Source: Acanthochromis polyacanthus (lineage: Eukaryota > Chordata > Actinopteri > Pomacentridae). Taken from it: a stretch of DNA of 64,000 nt. The notes beneath the pieces were generated by a model that worked only from the letters and a program-made list of their open reading frames with translations, searched no databases and was not told the origin of the DNA. The translations under genes were made by a program, and so were the position numbers. Location: NCBI RefSeq assembly GCF_021347895.1, contig NC_067122.1:35930215-35994214 (forward strand), read 5' to 3'. Below, piece after piece: positions 36,732-47,244 of this stretch (positions within the stretch are counted from its first letter, which is position 1; every line of letters begins with the position of its first letter).

Positions 36732-37635
36732 GGGTCCGAGCACCGACGGTGCTGAGGAACCTATTGAAACCCTAGGGTTTATTTATTATTCTTTGTCGGC
36801 CTCGAAATTGGCCTTTTTGACCCCCTAAACATATATGAAAACACGTGAAAATCACCACACACATCAGGGCCAGCGAAAAATTTGATATTTTAGGGGACTG
36901 GCACATGTGCATGCCAAAATGGCTCAACAGCGCCCCCTAGAAAACTAAGAAAATTCAGCCCCCGGACAGGGTTTCACTGAGAGCCACGAAATTCGGTACG
37001 CATATCTAACACGTCAAGGCGCACAAAAAAGCCTCTTGGACCATTACCCATAATCCAATAGGAAGTCGGCCATTTTGAATTATGAATCATATTTTGGACA
37101 ATTTTGTGTCATTTTGGACACTTTTCAAAATCGATAAACTCAAACAGCGTAACCCCGAGAGAGCTGAAATTTGTCCAGGATCAAAAGTTATCAAAATGAT
37201 CCGCAAAAGTCTGAGGGCGTGGAAATGGCGACCCACGGAATGCAGCCATTTTGAATGCCTCGCCATGAAACAGGAAGTGCTGTATAATTAGCCTGTAAAT
37301 GCTCCAAACTGCTTGAAACTTTACATGTGTGATCAGAGTCCGGCCCCAATCTTATCCACAGGTTGATATACACTCAGAGTCATAGCGCCACCTGACGGCC
37401 ATTTTGGATTTCTCGCCATGAAACAGGAAGTTCTGTCTAACTAGCCTGTACATGCTCCAATCTGTGTCAAATTTTACAAGTGTCATCAGAGTCCTGCCCT
37501 AATCACATCCATGTGACACCTGGCGACCATTTTGGTATTCTTGCCATGAAACAGGAAATATGATTCATATTTTGTCTCTTGCCAAGCCGGGCCGCTTGGA
37601 TGCGAGGACCCGACCAACGCTGCTTGCAGCTTTAA
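36732..37635. repeat. Teleost dispersed repeat (GGGTCCGAGCACC...GCTTGCAGCTTTAATT)
   Basis: Starts GGGTCCGAGCACC with an immediate hairpin (CGAGCACCGACGGTGCTGAGG) and ends CTGCTTGCAGCTTTAATT. I recognise this long non-coding repeat as common in fish intergenic DNA. Inside are partly tandem units built on GCCATTTTG, GCCATGAAACAGGAAG and AGCCTGTAAATGCTCCAA, recurring about every 135 bp. It encodes nothing. I cannot assign it to a transposon class from sequence alone. Confidence 0.65.
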
Positions 37636-37812
37636 TTCCTCCTTTTTCTTCCTTTTCTCTTTCCCCCCCTTCTTCCCCTTTTTTCCTTTTCTTCCCCCCA
37701 CGTACAGACTATTGTTCCCCAGCTTAGACCTTGAGCTGCTGCTGTTAAACAGTCTGACAGCAGCAGGTATGAATGACCTGTGGTAGTGCTCCCTCCTTGA
37801 TGGTGGCGGCAG

Positions 37813-37844
<32 letters not shown>

Positions 37845-38130
37845 CAGTCTGCTACCGAAGGAGCTGCTCAAAGCTCCTTCAGTGTGGTGGAGGGGGTGAG
37901 AGACGTTGTGAATAACGTTAGCTAACTTAGCATTAACTTAAGACAGACTTATGTTGCCTAGCTAGCTAGGACTTCACTTACCTCTCTCATTCCTTGCTGC
38001 TTTATCCCTGCTGCGGGCGAATAACTTTCTGATATCCATCTCGGAGTTACAGTTCGAGTCAAATCAAAATCCAAAAAATATATTTAACAAGTTGTCGGCT
38101 AACGTTACCTACCTCACGCAGTGATTCTCA

Positions 38131-38161
<31 letters not shown>

Positions 38162-38460
38162 GACTTCAGTTGATCAGCTGAAGTCGCTACACGTGACTAA
38201 ATTACCATATTAATCAGCCATGTGCACATTGTTTGAGTGGAGTGAATACAGTAGCAATGAATTACCATACCAAGTAGTATGTGCGCTGTCGTCTAGGCTA
38301 TGTAGACTTAAAACTCCGAAATGATTTTAATTTTTTTTATTGGTGAAATTTTTACTGGGTCACGTGCCCCAGTGAAATCTGTCTGGCAACGCGGCTGGTG
38401 TCAACAGTGAAAAGGGAGGGCTCCAGCCACAGAACCATGTTGTTTCTCAGCATTTACACT
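37636..38460. other. Intergenic with simple repeats
   Basis: Contains a T/C-rich tract (37,640-37,700), a (TTAG)n tract (about 37,815-37,845) and a (TC)n tract (about 38,135-38,160). No gene is recognised. Confidence 0.55.
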
Positions 38461-38532
38461 TAGCAGAGGATGGTTTTGATCCATCGACCTCTGGGTTATG
38501 GGCCCAGCACACTTCCACTGCACCACTCTGCT
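38461..38532 (-). pseudogene. Initiator tRNA-Met (CAT) pseudogene
   Basis: A 72-nt cloverleaf on the minus strand with the CTGGG-CCCATAA-CCCAG anticodon arm of initiator tRNA. Compared with the copies at 48.8 and 51.7 kb it has four C-to-T/G-to-A changes at CpG sites (GTGC, AGTGG, AAGTG, ATCAAAAC in the T loop). CpG decay in both internal promoter boxes suggests it is inactive. Confidence 0.75.
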
Positions 38533-38536
38533 GTCA

Positions 38537-39882
38537 CTTGTGCAAAATGAATGGTCCCCTTCTATCTGTCACAATACTGTGACATGCTTCTGCTCCCACA
38601 CATGTCCATGTATATATATGCCGATTCACGTGATGTTTTCAAGAGGTGAACGAATTTGGCAAACTCTCCTAAATGATCGTTCTACTGCTACTGCAAGCCA
38701 ATTCACCATCCTGGAAAAGTTGCACATAATAGTTCAATAGATCACAAAAACGTAGGGGAAGAGGTGGTGTGAAAATCAGGCATTCATTGCATTGTAATAC
38801 ACAGACCTACCACTACAGGATGGATCTGAGGTTTGAGTATTTAAGAGCAGCACCAAAGCTGATGCTCATGTCAGACTGAATGTATTTGGTATCAAGTGAA
38901 TGGAGATGTTATATCTGTTGCTACATTGTGATGTAACTGGGCAGAGCGTTGTTGGTCAGCAGGACCAGAAAATGCATCTGGATGTGGTAGGAGTGTCAGT
39001 ATTTCTGGCTTACTATGTAGTATGGAAGCATGGCCATGCCAGCTGTGACAAATGGGAAGACTCAAGCTAGAGAGCCCAATCAGGTGTCTACGCTTGCATT
39101 TAGCAGAGGATGGTTTCGATTCATCGACCTCTGGGTTATGGGCCCAGCACGCTTCCGCTGCGCCACTCTGCTGTTCAGACTATAAGTGAATGGTATACCA
39201 TGATGATGGCAATTGAGAAGTCAAGACCAGAACAAAAGCTGATACTCATGTCTCTGGAATTAAGCTGATGGTGGCATTACGTCTGACATAAACTTTCTGT
39301 TTAACTGCCCCTCATGTCTTTGAACTTGCTTGTTTCTTTAAGGAGTTTTGACGGAGCAAACATGTCTGTGTGTTGAGGTGTAGACTGAGGCGTTTAATGG
39401 CCTTTTTAAAAAGCTTGAACTCTTTAGCACTCTTGGCTATACATAACTTTACTGCTCCTGTCAGATTCCCGAGTATGAACGCACTGTTTAGTTATTCCTA
39501 GTTATTCTACCTACTTTTAGAGAGTTGATTATATGATTAACTTGAGAGACTTTTTGATGCATGTGAGTTTTCTTGTAAAACTTTGACAATATGGGTGGAT
39601 GGGTGAGTAAAATAACCACACAGCAATGGTAATTGACCGAATCTATGATGGACAAAATGTGTGGATTTGTAGATTTTGGGGTCATGGGTCCATTGCAACA
39701 ACCAATTACTTATTAGCATTTTATAGGCATCCACATTTTCAGCAGAAACAATCCAACACTGACTGGAAAAAGTCATTTATTGACAGGATCTCAAGGTGCA
39801 GCCAGGATGAAGAGAATGTCTCGTTTAGGAACTGTTTTTTGCAGATGATGTGGTTCTGTTCTATTATTAACAGTAACTTTAT
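38537..39882 (-). repeat. Left arm of 1.35-kb inverted repeat (tRNA unit)
   Basis: Nearly identical, in opposite orientation, to 48,062-49,406. It contains one tRNA-Met copy and has no protein-coding gene. The 79- and 92-residue frames that recur here are only carried along by the duplication. Confidence 0.85.
39101..39172 (-). tRNA. Initiator tRNA-Met (CAT), variant
   Basis: 72 nt, minus strand, A1:U72, GGG/CCC in the anticodon stem and AUCGAAAC T-loop, all initiator hallmarks. One change (G to A at the end of the 5' T-stem, GATGA) breaks the pair at the T-loop base and alters the B box. No T-run follows within 100 nt on the minus strand. Function is doubtful. Confidence 0.7.
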
Positions 39883-39973
39883 GTTCTTTGATATCCTTTT
39901 CTGAGTTAGGACACCAAAGTTTTCCCAATTTTATGTCATCTTGTAAAGATAGCGCTTAAAAAAGTAATACAGT

Positions 39974-40055
39974 TGGCTGTGGTGGGATTTGAACTCACAC
40001 CTCCACAGAGACTAAAGGCTAAATCCAGCACCTTAGATCGCTTGCCCACAGTACC
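39974..40055 (-). pseudogene. Degenerate tRNA-Leu (TAG)-like sequence
   Basis: 82 nt on the minus strand align end to end with a class II tRNA: GGCAAGCGATCTAAGGTGCT (D arm), GGATTTAGCC (anticodon TAG), a long variable arm TCTGTGGAGGTG and GAGTTCAAATCCC (B box). The acceptor stem has two mismatches (positions 4 and 5). A worn tRNA-Leu gene or tRNA-derived relic. Confidence 0.55.
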
Positions 40056-40740
40056 TTGACATGGCAGTATATAATCATAGTCTAAATAGTCTTTGTTTGC
40101 TGTGAGCTCAAGCTACAATAGAAGGTCATGTTTATCCAATTGCAGTCTGTTGGTCCCTCTTTGTGAGCCGAAAACTCCGCCATTTGTTAGGTCTACTCTT
40201 TCAGTCCAGATCTGTTCTTACTTCACTCTCCTTGATGCTCACCTACCAGCCAATAGTTCATTGCCATTCCTAAGAGCCTACTGCCTCGTTTGATTGAATA
40301 CAGGAGGTACCTCAAGGATTATCACACAAATTTACAGAGTTACATAATTAGCAACACATTTCAATCTGAACAAGCAAGATGCCAGAAGAGGAAACAGCTT
40401 TTCCCAAAGACATTACAGCACTGTGAAATGTTGTTTGTGCAGATACAGTTGGGGCCAGAGTAGAGGGGCAGTTGAAAGGGGCCCCTGGAGCTGATAGGCT
40501 TCAGTCTGTGGGGCAAAATGAGCTGTCATCTGTCTGTACACTGACTTCAACTTACACACAACTTTGTAACATATGTGACCTACATAAGTGCAGCATGGCA
40601 GATCGGTGGTTATCATTGTCACCTCAGACCTAGAAGATCCCTGGTTTGAGTGAGTCGTGGAATGTGAGTGTAGTTGTCTGTCTCTAAGCAGCCATGTGAG
40701 AAACAGGTGACCAGGTTGTCCTCTGCTTCCCTCAAAGAAT
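40056..40740. other. Intergenic, with SINE-head relic at 40,585-40,760
   Basis: Mostly unrecognised. From about 40,585 a worn copy of the tRNA-headed SINE runs on the plus strand (GCAGATCGGTGGTTATCATT, GATCCCTGGTTT, then GGTGACCAGG) into the LTR block. The end of it (CATAGGCTGATATATATTCT) is repeated at 46,196. Confidence 0.45.
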
Positions 40741-40759
40741 GATTTTCATAGGCTGATAT

Positions 40760-42180
40760 ATATTCTAAAATGATGATTGCTATAGAATAGAATGATTTAA
40801 AAAGAGTAATATGATCATGCTAAGATGTGATGAATAAGAAGTGATTATAAGTAAAAACTGTATTAGTAGAAGTAGCCTATTTTGAACTGGGCATTTACAA
40901 AAAAGCGGAACTACAATGCTGGTGAAATCTTGGCCTGTGAGGAGTACAGGCCTATTTCCAAATATGGTTATGACAAATTCTTCAAACATGTGTATGTGTT
41001 GGTAACTGAATCATGACAAAGTGTGTGTAACCTGTGTATGTGCTAGTTACTGAATGTGTCACTAAGTGTATGTGTAAAATGAGTAAAACTGTGTGTAAAC
41101 CTTATGAGTTAAGGAACTGAGCGTACTAGGTGTGTAAATGTGTGTGTGTGCTAAGGATGAGGGTATAAAGGAGAGAGACAAAGACATGGTATTCGGAGTT
41201 GTTCCCCGGAGCTGCCATAGAGCTGCTACAGAGATCATCGCCGAGGTCCAGAGGAGTCGTCACTGGACTTTCTGCCAAAGGATGTGATGACATCGCTGAA
41301 CTAGCAAAGTTGTTCTAACTTTGTTCAAAAGAAGAAGACCACACTGCTGAAAAGAGAGCCCCGATCGGTCTGCGATTCTACTGAGAGGAGAAAAGTGGAA
41401 TCCACAACACCCCAGAAGGCAGCGGAGGCAGCAACAAGGAGCTGCTCTCATCCCAACAGCCACTTGCTAACCTGAGGACATCAAGGGATTTTCTCACTGC
41501 TGTCCCAGCTTCTTCCACTGAGGACAACCGCGTGACCAAGACTGGCTTTCGAGGCATCTCCACTCCCACTGCCGAGGAAAGACATCCTTCTATCCGAAAA
41601 GAGACTTTGTACTGACTCTGCTGGTCTACGGAGGAGTTCAACCAGACGCAGGTCAAGACCGGGCGTGGCGGCAACTGCAGAGCCGTCCACTCTCTCTCTT
41701 CTAAATTTTACAATTAGAGAAGATTCTTAGGTACACTCAGTTTAGTTAAGTTTAGTTATAGGTTAATCAGAAATAATTAAATTGTTTAATCATGAGCTGA
41801 TGCTATGCCCCTGCTAAAGTTATTCAATAAAAAGCGATATTGCATTTAAAGAGAAGATTTATGGATTTCTTAAGACTCACCTACTCCGCATACTGGTAAA
41901 AAGTTAAGTCTATTGTGGGCATCAGATCTAAAGGTTCTCAAAGGTTACTTTCATCCAACCAGTTACTTTAAGCATTACCCCTGAGGTTAGTATTCCAAAC
42001 CTCTAAAACGAACCTAGGAATATCACCAAGTGCAATCAGTTATAAGAGGAAAGCTGTCGTTAACAAACGTGATCGACAAATCGATTCTGCTACAAGAGGG
42101 GCTGCTTAGCAAGAGAGTATTTATTGAAATAAGAGGGGTAAGACATTTGGAAGAAGACAGTAAGAACCTAGGTGAGTGTT
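40760..42180 (+). mobile_element. Retroviral-type LTR block 1
   Basis: Plus-strand block with TATAAA at 41,164-41,169, a transcribed part sharing segments with the solo LTR at 384-1837, and AATAAA at 41,826-41,831. Similarity to block 2 (46,205-47,243) runs from the SINE relic before the TATA box to AATAAGAGGGGTAAGACA past the signal, so the two share flanks and are best seen as one duplicated segment. No gag/pol/env frames. The small ORFs on its minus strand recur in block 2 only because of the duplication. Confidence 0.6.
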
Positions 42181-42483
42181 CTTGGACACCAGCTTTAATA
42201 TTCTACTGAATCCTGTTAGGTAAATTCTAATAGGCAGATAGAATCTGACCCGTTAGACGGAGAGCTGGACCTGAATTATCCTGTAAAAAGAGTAAGGAAG
42301 ACGGAGACTGACTAACAATATGCAACCAAGCTTTCTATCACGAATGGGGCTGATGTAAATGAACTGTCAGCTTCATTTGTATGACTGTTCCATAACTTGT
42401 GGCCTTTTCTGAAAGCCTGCTATACAGTTGTGAAACCAGCTGATGTCACTGCTGAGTTACAATCTCTGAAGCTTACAGAACCA
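42181..42483. other. Intergenic sequence
   Basis: No gene or recognisable repeat. Confidence 0.45.
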
Positions 42484-43520
42484 TCCATCCATTCTCTATA
42501 CACCGCTTTATCCTCTGTAGGGTCGCAGGGGGTGCTGGAGCCTATCTCAGCTGACTCGGGTGAAGGCAGGGGACACCCTGGACCAGTCGCCAGTGTGTCG
42601 CAGGGCTACATACACTGACAGTCAATAGAAACTTTGAGACCATATTTTTCAACATAATTTTTATTTTGAAGCCCGAAACTGGATTTTCTTCATATGAATC
42701 ATTTGTTTAGCATATTGGCATACAGAAACAAAAATCTAAAGTTTCAAGAATGATTTCAAAATAAAGAATTTCACAAAAGAAAACGGCACCTGCCAAACAC
42801 AAAGTCACAACAGTCAATACCGAGTATGGCCTCCATTTGCTTCGATGCAGGCAGCAATCCGTCGGCGCATGCTTTGGACCAGGCTTCTGATTGTGGGTTG
42901 GGAACAGCCCATACGCCTGGCTACATCACTGTAGCTCAAACCGGCCTCCACCATACCCAGTGCCCGGAGACATTGTTCATGTGATAGACGCGGCATGATG
43001 CTGTTCACTGGACTAACAATGGTGGCCTTTTTTGGGCCTTTATATAGGCCTTCAAAACCCATTCTCAAATTGTGCAGATACTCACTGAGTATTGCTTGGT
43101 GTGTATTTGGTTCACTTTTGCAAAGTGACCAACCCATGTGCAATGAATCATGACAAAATGACAACTCATCATTATCTCAACTACCAGGGCACTAGATCAT
43201 CAGTAAATCCACAATGAATAATTACAACCCCCCTACAAGTAGAATTCTGCGTACATTTCTACCTCAAAGTTTCTATTGACTGTCAGTATATATAGACAAT
43301 CACACTCACATTCACACCTACGGACAATTTAGAGTAACCAATTAACCTTAGCATATTTTTGGACTGTGGGAGGAAGCCGGAGTGCCCAGAGAAAACCCAC
43401 GCATGCACAAGGAGAACATGCAAACTCCATGCAGAAAGATCCCAGGCCGGGATTTGAACCGGGGATCTTGTTGCTGCAAGGCAAAAGTACTAACCACTAC
43501 GACACTGTGCAACCCGCTTA
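42484..43520 (-). repeat. tRNA-headed SINE split by a Tc1-like MITE
   Basis: The SINE reads on the minus strand: head at 43,520-43,440 (GTAGTGGTTAGTACTTTTGCC, GGTTCAAATCCCGGCC), body to 43,262, then tail at 42,612-42,484 (CTGGAGCCTATCTCAGC on the plus strand). The MITE at 42,613-43,261 sits in the middle. Same family as the 29.8-kb SINE. Confidence 0.8.
42613..43261 (-). mobile_element. Tc1/mariner MITE with transposase relic
   Basis: Flanked by TA and by inverted repeats CACTGACAGTCAATAGAAAC / GTTTCTATTGACTGTCAGT. The frame at 43,164-42,814 (minus) joins an N-terminal HTH (MPRLSHEQCLRALGMVEAG, YSDVARRMGCSQPTI) directly to the C-terminal VQSMRRRIAACIEANGGHT of a Tc1-type transposase. The DDE core is therefore deleted. 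Not autonomous. Confidence 0.8.
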
Positions 43521-44446
43521 CAGAACCGAGAAGTTAAATAATTTTCATCTGCAGCATCTACAACAGTAACATGCTGCTGACACACTCAGGCTTCGTTATC
43601 AATAATCTAATGATGGCAGAAATGATAATGCATCTGTCAGGGGGATGAAATCAGTACTTTCAGCCATAAAACTTAAATACATTTTCTGACAATACCTACC
43701 TGATTTTACAAAAGTCAAATTTTTCCCACTTTACAAGACTTTAACTTGTAAAGGAGTGTTTTTTTTCTATTGTTGCTGTATTAGCACCTCTAATTAAGAT
43801 CCTGAATACTTCTTCTACCAGCGGAAGCAGAATGAACTGACAGAACCAGACCTTTAGTTCTGTGCAAAGACAAATCCTGACACATGGCCCAAAGGTAAAA
43901 CTGAAAACCAACTGCACACTATTGTAGCAATTTCCACCAAAACACGTGTCGTGATTCTGATCTTCCAAATATTTAAATCCATGGTCACTTTAGAGGGTAT
44001 TTACAGATTTGCCACAATTTTTCCTCAGAAATGTGTTGTATGGAGACATTTCACCCAGTCTATTATCCCCCAGTTTCTCGAGGGCAGGCCCTGTTACTTA
44101 TTCGAAGTTTAGTTTCATCTGAGTTAAAACTCTTATTTCTTCTTCAGTTGTCTGAGGATGAGGGATATAGATGAATCTTTCTTCATTTTTCCAAATGTAT
44201 GGCTCTTTCTGTGTGCTAAATTTGGGGCTTGGGTCTAATGTAAGAATGCATCTAATATCATATTTGGTCCGAAACATACATCCAAATCAAGTTTTATAAA
44301 ATAAATCCGTACAAGTTTAAGAACCTGACTGGATTCAATACATGCTTGTCACAAGAAGGGCTGAATTTTAATTAGCACTGAATCCTCTGCAGATGGGTCC
44401 AATTAGAGCTGATGAGCAGCAGCCATTCATCTGAACTGACAGGCCT
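43521..44446. other. Upstream region of the repeat-glycoprotein gene
   Basis: AT-rich, no coding frame of interest. The last part (AGAGCTGATGAGCAGCAGCC, about 44,406) leads into the probable promoter. Confidence 0.4.
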
Positions 44447-44493
44447 ACATAAACCTGATTTGCTGGTCAAACTCTCATCTGGTGACTGCAACA
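44447..44493 (+). promoter_or_regulatory. Probable core promoter and short 5' UTR
   Basis: CATAAA within TACATAAACC (44,446-44,455) lies about 45 bp before the ATG and could act as a TATA box, giving a very short leader. The start context ACAATGG is good (A at -3, G at +4). Placement is inferred from sequence only. Confidence 0.35.
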
Positions 44494-45965
44494 ATGGGAG
44501 ATGTTTGGGCCTTTTTCAGTTTTGTGTTGGCCATTGTGCTAGCAAAAGGTTTGTATTTCATTTATATGGGGGGGGGGGGGGAGGAAGCTTAGGATGAATA
44601 CAATGGGAACAGACTGCAACAAATGTAAAAGTACAGTTGTGTATTTTCAGACAAAGTCTTGAGGCTGCAAATGGATTTTGGTGTAAAATCTGAAAGTTCC
44701 TGAGATGTAATTTAGCGATAGCAAGTCACTGAAATGTTGAACTATCAAGCATGACAAACAACTGACTAATGGAAAAACAACCTGTCCATAGGCACTTGTT
44801 TACCAATTGGTGAAGCAAGCCAAAGACAAGATGAGCTGCAGAGGAGACAAAATGGTAAAGACATTTGTAGAAGAACCTTTTGGGAGCTATTTTCAGACAC
44901 TAACTTGATGTCTTCTGTATTACAGACCTGTCTGCCAATGATATTTCTATACAGAAGGCCCTTAAATTTCTACAGTCAATGGAGTCCATGTTAGATCAGA
45001 AAGCAAAAGACGGTAAGCAGTGCTTGTGAAACCATATTGTCATCACATTAGCTTAAAAGAAAGGCCTAAAAGAAAGCATTGGTTTGAGATTTGTTGCTCA
45101 TAATCTGAGACGGTGGCTGTGTCTTAATGTCTCACAAGTTTTAAAATGTAAATGGGATTTTTCAGTTCAACTGGACACCAATGAAGTGGAAGCTGAAGCA
45201 TCAGTAAGGGATGTGAAGATGGTGCAACAGAACCTTACCCATGCGCACAACCAGACGGCCGCGGAGGCGCACGACTCGCTGAAGAACCAGACGGCCGCGG
45301 AGGCGCACGACTCGCTGAAGAACCAGACGGCCGCGGAGGCGCACGACTCGCTGAAGAACCAGACGGCCGCGGAGGCGCACGACTCGCTGAAGAACCAGAC
45401 GGCCGCGGAGGCGCACGACTCGCTGAAGAACCAGACGGCCGCGGAGGCGCACGACTCGCTGAAGAACCAGACGGCCGCGGAGGCGCACGACTCGCTGAAG
45501 AACCAGACGGCCGCGGAGGCGCACGACTCGCTGAAGAACCAGACGGCCGCGGAGGCGCACGACTCGCTGAAGAACCAGACGGCCGCGGAGGCGCACGACT
45601 CGCTGAAGAACCAGACGGCCGCGGAGGCGCACGACTCGCTGAAGAACCAGACGGCCGCGGAGGCGCACGACTCGCTGAAGAACCAGACGGCCGCGGAGGC
45701 GCACGACTCGCTGAAGAACCAGACGGCCGCGGAGGCGCACGACTCGCTGAAGAACCAGACGGCCGCGGAGGCGCACGACTCGCTGAAGAACCAGACGGCC
45801 GCGGAGGCGCACGACTCGCTGAAGAACCAGACGGCCGCGGAGGCGCACGACTCGCTGAAGAACCAGACGGCCGCGGAGGCGCACGACTCGCTGAAGAACC
45901 AGACGGCCGCGGAGGCGCACGACTCGCTGAAGAACCAGACGGCCGCGACCGTCTGGTCCTACTGA
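44494..45965 (+). CDS. Secreted tandem-repeat glycoprotein, hyosophorin-like (four exons)
   Basis: I join exons 44,494-44,548, 44,792-44,854, 44,926-45,012 and 45,166-45,965, all with GT/AG borders and all in phase 1, giving 334 residues. Exon 1 is a signal peptide (MGDVWAFFSFVLAIVLAKG). Exons 2-3 are a short polar/helical region with one Cys. Exon 4 has a linker (EVEAEASVRDVKMVQQNLTH) and then 19 identical copies of NQTAAEAHDSLK, a partial NQTAA, and TVWSY. Every repeat carries an N-glycosylation sequon, NQT. Known: fish hyosophorins are cortical-alveolus polyproteins of egg, made of identical 7- to 27-residue repeats each bearing one large glycan, stored and cleaved into single repeats at fertilisation. 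I infer that role from architecture; I cannot confirm orthology. The repeat is much more GC-rich than the rest. Alternative: an unrelated secreted repeat protein. Confidence 0.75.
45249..45947 (+). repeat. 36-bp coding minisatellite, 19 units plus partial
   Basis: Perfect tandem array of AACCAGACGGCCGCGGAGGC-type 36-bp units from 45,249 to 45,932, plus 15 bases. I see no base difference among units. The complementary strand is also open (LRGRLVLQRVVR repeats), a by-product of the 36-bp period, not a gene. Confidence 0.95.
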
Positions 45966-46037
45966 AAAGTAGGCTGAAGTTGATGACCTGTGTGTTAACC
46001 TTGCCTCATGTCTGTACCTGCTTTTATATCTGGTTTG

Positions 46038-46043
46038 AATAAA
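46038..46043 (+). terminator. Polyadenylation signal AATAAA
   Basis: Canonical hexamer 73 bases after the stop of the repeat-glycoprotein gene; a usual distance for a short 3' UTR. It supports the exon 4 end. Confidence 0.6.
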
Positions 46044-46204
46044 ACTTTTAAATTGAATTGGCTTTCTGTTTTATTACAATTTACATATTGTCAAGTGAGG
46101 CCTAGTTCTTTGAGTTCCCAGGAGCAAAGACTATTAAAAGTTTTGAGAGGCCCAATGAAAAGCTATGAGAAACTATACAAGTTAAGCATGATTCTCATAG
46201 GCTG

Positions 46205-47243
46205 ATATATATTCTATGATTGCTATGCAATGATTAAAAGTAGTGATTACAGGTAAAAACACTGAATAGAGGTAACCTATCTTAAACTGTCAGTTTGCAA
46301 AAAGCGGAACTACAATGCAAGGGAAGTCTTGGCCTGTCAGGAGTGCATGTGCAATTATGGTTATTGGAAGTGCATGGTAAATGTCTTAACCATTCTCCAT
46401 GTGCCTTGCCAATGTGTGCAGTTGTTGTGAGCCTGATAGTTGAGCAACTTGGTGTACAGAAAACGTGTATTAGAGGATGAGGGTATACAATGGACATACT
46501 GAACCCTGATTGGTCTGCAATTGTACTGAGAAGAGAAATCCACCACACCCCCAGAAGGCAGTGGCTGCAACAACAAGGAGCTGCTCTCAACCCAACAGCC
46601 ACTAGCTAACCTGAGGACATTGAGGGATTTTCCCACTGCTGTTCCAGCTTCTTCCACTGAGGACAACCGCATGATGATCGGCTTTCGAGGCTCTTCTGCT
46701 CCCCCTGCTGAGGAAAGACATCTTTTGGACCAAAAAGAGACTTTGTACTGACTCTGCTGGTCTACGGAGTTCAACCAGACGCAGGTCAAGACTGGGCGTG
46801 GTGGCAACTGCAGAGCCGTCCACTCTCTCTCCTAAATTTTACAGTTAGATTCTCGGGTACGTTTAGTTTAGTTATAGGACAATCATAAATTAAATTGTTT
46901 AATCATGAGCTGTTGCTATGCCCCTGCTAAATTTAATAAAATGCTGTATTGCATTTAAAGAGAAGATTTATGAATTTGAGACTCACTTACTCCGCATACT
47001 GGTAAAAAGTTAAGTTGATTGTGTGCATCAGATCTGAAGGTTACTTCAATCCAACTAGTTACTTTAAACATTACCCCCGAGGTTAGTGTACCAAACCTCT
47101 AAAATGAACCTAGGAATATCACCAAGTGCAAACAGTTATAAGAGGAAAGCTGTCGTTAACAAACGGGATCAATAAATCGATTCTGCTACAAGAGGGGCTG
47201 CTTAGCAAGAGAGTATTTATTGAAATAAGAGGGGTAAGACAGT
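46205..47243 (+). mobile_element. Retroviral-type LTR block 2
   Basis: Shorter sister of block 1, same orientation, starting with the shared SINE relic (CATAGGCTGATATATATTCT, 46,196) and keeping the TATACA box (about 46,484), the CAGCTTCTTCCACTGAGGAC segment and AATAAA at 46,935-46,940. Several internal deletions. It ends against an L1 fragment at about 47,245. The repeat-glycoprotein gene lies between the two direct copies. Confidence 0.6.
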
Positions 47244-47244
47244 A

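Noticed and set aside
39537..39904. 79- and 92-residue frames repeated at 48,049-48,404
   Set aside because: Conserved only because the DNA is a recent inverted duplication; no start context, domain or codon bias.
45201..45920. 239-residue frame on the minus strand (repeating LRGRLVLQRVVR)
   Set aside because: It is the reverse complement of the 36-bp coding array. A period divisible by three keeps any stop-free unit open. No promoter, signal peptide or splice context.
45249..45932. CRISPR-like or satellite array
   Set aside because: There are no spacers: the 36-bp units are directly adjacent, in frame and inside a spliced gene.
44494..45965. Type I antifreeze protein or antifreeze glycoprotein
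   Set aside because: The repeat contains TAA, but the period is 12 rather than 11 or 3, and it has too many charged residues and an N-sequon in each unit. Hyosophorin architecture fits better.
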